The notes below the pieces were generated by a model, which saw nothing but the letters and a program-made list of their open reading frames with translations, searched no databases and was not told the DNA's origin. Shown here piece after piece: positions 5,263 to 6,527 of a stretch of DNA of 6,527 nt (positions are counted from its first letter, which is position 1; every line of letters starts with the position of its first letter). Source of the DNA: Bacillota bacterium (GTDB taxonomy: Bacteria > Bacillota > Clostridia > Acetivibrionales > DSM-2933); the NCBI GenBank assembly GCA_030705945.1, contig JAUZPS010000278.1:1-6527 (forward strand). The letters are read 5' to 3'. Both the position numbers and the translations under genes were made by a program.

Positions 5263-6321
5263 TTCCTTTGGTACTGAAATAAAAATTCTAAAACCTTTTT
5301 CAGTACTTATATTAACGTTACCATTTATTGCGGATACTCTGTCTTTAATGTTTTTTAATCCAATGCCGTTTTCACTTAAGTAGCTGCTTTCTGCGCCGTT
5401 GTCCTGAATAACCAATTGCAAAAGCGCCGGATGTTCTCGGATCATCACAGAAGCTTCGGTGGCATTGGAATGATTTATGATGTTGGACAAAGCTTCTTTT
5501 GTGACTGCAATAAAACAATACTTAATGTTTTTTTCCAGATTTGTTTCCACGCTATAATCCAATTTAACATCGCAGAAATCAAAACTGTCGATTAGTTTTT
5601 GTATTTCGGTCTTCAGGTCTATTGATTCCTCATGTAGATTATGGACACTTGAACGGATGCTGTTCATGGCTTCTGAAAGAGTGTCTTTTATGGACCTTAA
5701 GCTTTCTTTTGTTTCCTCATTCTTGTTTGTGGCAAGAAGCGCTCCGATTTGCAGTATTGATCTTGAAAGCAAATGACCTACGTTGTCATGAATATCCCTT
5801 GCTATTCTGTTTCTTTCCTTTAGAGTTGCCAGATTTATCTCATAATCCTGCTTTTCCAGAAGACCTCTATTTTTTTTCTCAAGCTGCATAGACATTTCCT
5901 TTGTATTGTCACGAAGCTTGTTATATTCTTTTTTCATGTTTTCAAGCGCAACTGTCCGACGCTTTAATATGTATGCAACCAGTAAAAAGGCTGCAACCAA
6001 GCCCCTTGAGGATTGAAATGAGTGATGAGGCATGCCAATTAGCGGAATAAATGCAAGGATCCATATCCACTTTATTTTAGAATATATAATATCATAAGAC
6101 ATAATAGGGATAAAGAATATGAAAACCGGTTCATAGAAGCAAATGACCAAGAATACGGCTGAAAGTCCCAATATTACACCATAAGCTTCCACATAGCTGA
6201 AAGCAGCGCTTAAAATAACAGCAATGAGGATAGGAACAATCAGGTACTTGTTATTAGCATTAGGAACATAAAGAGCAGCGCAAACAATAAAAATAATAAG
6301 TTTATCTAAGAGCTTATTCAT
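5260..6321 (-). CDS. Membrane sensor histidine kinase, second system
   Basis: A 353-residue HisKA_3-type kinase, first gene of the minus-strand operon with the regulator at 4482-5102. The N-terminal 120 residues are strongly hydrophobic, with about five or six membrane segments and very short loops, so again there is no external sensor domain. A coiled-coil-like charged stretch at about 125-170 connects to the phosphoacceptor motif RDIHDNVGHLL, with His178. The ATPase domain has an N-box TKEALSNIINHS (Glu276, Asn280), G1 QDNGA (Asp307) and G2 NGIGLKNI (about 318-325). The start MNKLLDK at 6321 is preferred, but AAAGG lies 13 nt upstream, longer than usual; an in-frame TTG four codons earlier is a possible alternative. 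The same arrangement occurs before the regulator gene. The kinase domain resembles that at 809-1999, but the membrane part shows no obvious similarity by eye. Confidence 0.93.
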   Translation of the reverse strand: MNKLLDKLIIFIVCAALYVPNANNKYLIVPILIAVILSAAFSYVEAYGVILGLSAVFLVICFYEPVFIFFIPIMSYDIIYSKIKWIWILAFIPLIGMPHHSFQSSRGLVAAFLLVAYILKRRTVALENMKKEYNKLRDNTKEMSMQLEKKNRGLLEKQDYEINLATLKERNRIARDIHDNVGHLLSRSILQIGALLATNKNEETKESLRSIKDTLSEAMNSIRSSVHNLHEESIDLKTEIQKLIDSFDFCDVKLDYSVETNLEKNIKYCFIAVTKEALSNIINHSNATEASVMIREHPALLQLVIQDNGAESSYLSENGIGLKNIKDRVSAINGNVNISTEKGFRIFISVPKE

Positions 6322-6366
6322 TCTATTTACCAAACCTTTATCATGTTGGAGGATTCATTTATCAAT

Positions 6367-6388
6367 TGATTTTAATAAATTAAAATCA
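6367..6388. repeat. 22-bp palindrome in kinase 2 leader
   Basis: TGATTTTAAT (6367-6376) and ATTAAAATCA (6379-6388) are perfect 10-bp complements around AA. Part of it, AATTGATTTTAATA (6364-6377), is repeated exactly at 6466-6479, overlapping the predicted -10 box. The pair of sites 102 bp apart could bind one regulator at the promoter and again downstream, but the AT-rich composition makes chance similarity possible. Confidence 0.4.
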
Positions 6389-6411
6389 TTATTAATCTAA
6401 CATTTAGCAGA

Positions 6412-6444
6412 GCAAAATAACGAACGGCTTTAACGGTATTTTGC
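6412..6444 (-). other. Hairpin in predicted kinase 2 leader RNA
   Basis: GCAAAATA (6412-6419) and TATTTTGC (6437-6444) are perfect complements around a 17-nt centre containing a repeated CCGTT on the minus strand. It would fold in the first 60 nt of the predicted leader. No T-tract follows and no known riboswitch class is recognised. The stem is mostly A-U, so stability would be modest. Confidence 0.35.
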
Positions 6445-6475
6445 GATAGATAAATGTAAAAGATTAATTGATTTT

Positions 6476-6504
6476 AATATAGCATTTCGTCTTAATGAAA
6501 TCAA
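6476..6504 (-). promoter_or_regulatory. Predicted sigma-A promoter of kinase 2 operon
   Basis: On the minus strand: -35 TTGATT (6499-6504), a 17-bp spacer, and -10 TATATT (6476-6481) preceded by the extended TGC motif (6482-6484). The start of transcription should be near 6469, leaving a leader of about 148 nt before the kinase ATG. Leader length and promoter plan closely mirror those of the first kinase operon. Confidence 0.6.
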
Positions 6505-6510
6505 ATAAAT

Positions 6511-6526
6511 TATGACATTTGTCATA
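6511..6526. promoter_or_regulatory. Palindromic operator upstream of kinase 2 promoter
   Basis: TATGACA (6511-6517) and TGTCATA (6520-6526) are perfect 7-bp complements around TT. The site lies 6 bp upstream of the -35 box, centred near -49, where an activator such as a NarL-family regulator would contact polymerase. It contains the ATGAC and GTCAT half-sites also found upstream of kinase 1 (580-612). It continues to the last bases of the window, so further sites may lie outside. Confidence 0.5.
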
Positions 6527-6527
6527 T

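Noticed and set aside
5622..5891. Plus-strand open frame of 89 codons
   Set aside because: It is antisense to the catalytic part of kinase 2 and shows no features of a real gene.

Overview
The window is AT-rich. It has strong AGGAGG-type ribosome binding sites, ATG/ATGA operon coupling and NarL/DesR-type two-component systems, which together suggest a low-GC Firmicute, most likely of the Clostridia. No taxonomic marker gene is present, so the assignment is by style only. There are six protein genes and no tRNA, rRNA, CRISPR array or transposase gene.

Layout. Positions 1-238 are non-coding and hold a first copy of a ~105-bp hairpin repeat. A small two-helix membrane protein follows on the minus strand (239-511). 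A ~300-bp divergent intergenic region then carries operator-like inverted repeats, a good sigma-A-type promoter and a second repeat copy. These lead into a plus-strand operon of a DesK/LiaS-like membrane histidine kinase (809-1999) and its NarL-family response regulator (1996-2658), which overlap by ATGA. A long stem-loop at 2690-2736 separates this operon from a convergent, secreted calcineurin-like metallophosphoesterase (2839-4293, minus). That gene has its own promoter region with a perfect 16-bp palindrome. Upstream on the minus strand is a second, paralogous two-component operon: kinase 5260-6321 transcribed first, then regulator 4482-5102. A degenerate repeat copy lies in the spacer between them. 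The kinase promoter, with an adjacent palindrome, lies at the right end of the window.

How it fits together. Two HisKA_3/NarL-type systems flank one exported phosphoesterase. In each system the kinase promoter has ATGAC/GTCAT half-sites just upstream of the -35 box and a predicted leader of about 150 nt. This suggests autoregulation, possibly with cross-talk. No ABC transporter, the usual target of such systems, is visible inside the window.

The least ordinary signal is the hairpin repeat family. There are two good copies with a compensatory base-pair change in the stem, one degenerate copy, and possibly a short fragment. All lie in non-coding gaps of this cluster, and one lies entirely inside a predicted kinase leader RNA. 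It may be a MITE or IS-derived element rather than a new system; a genome-wide search would decide.
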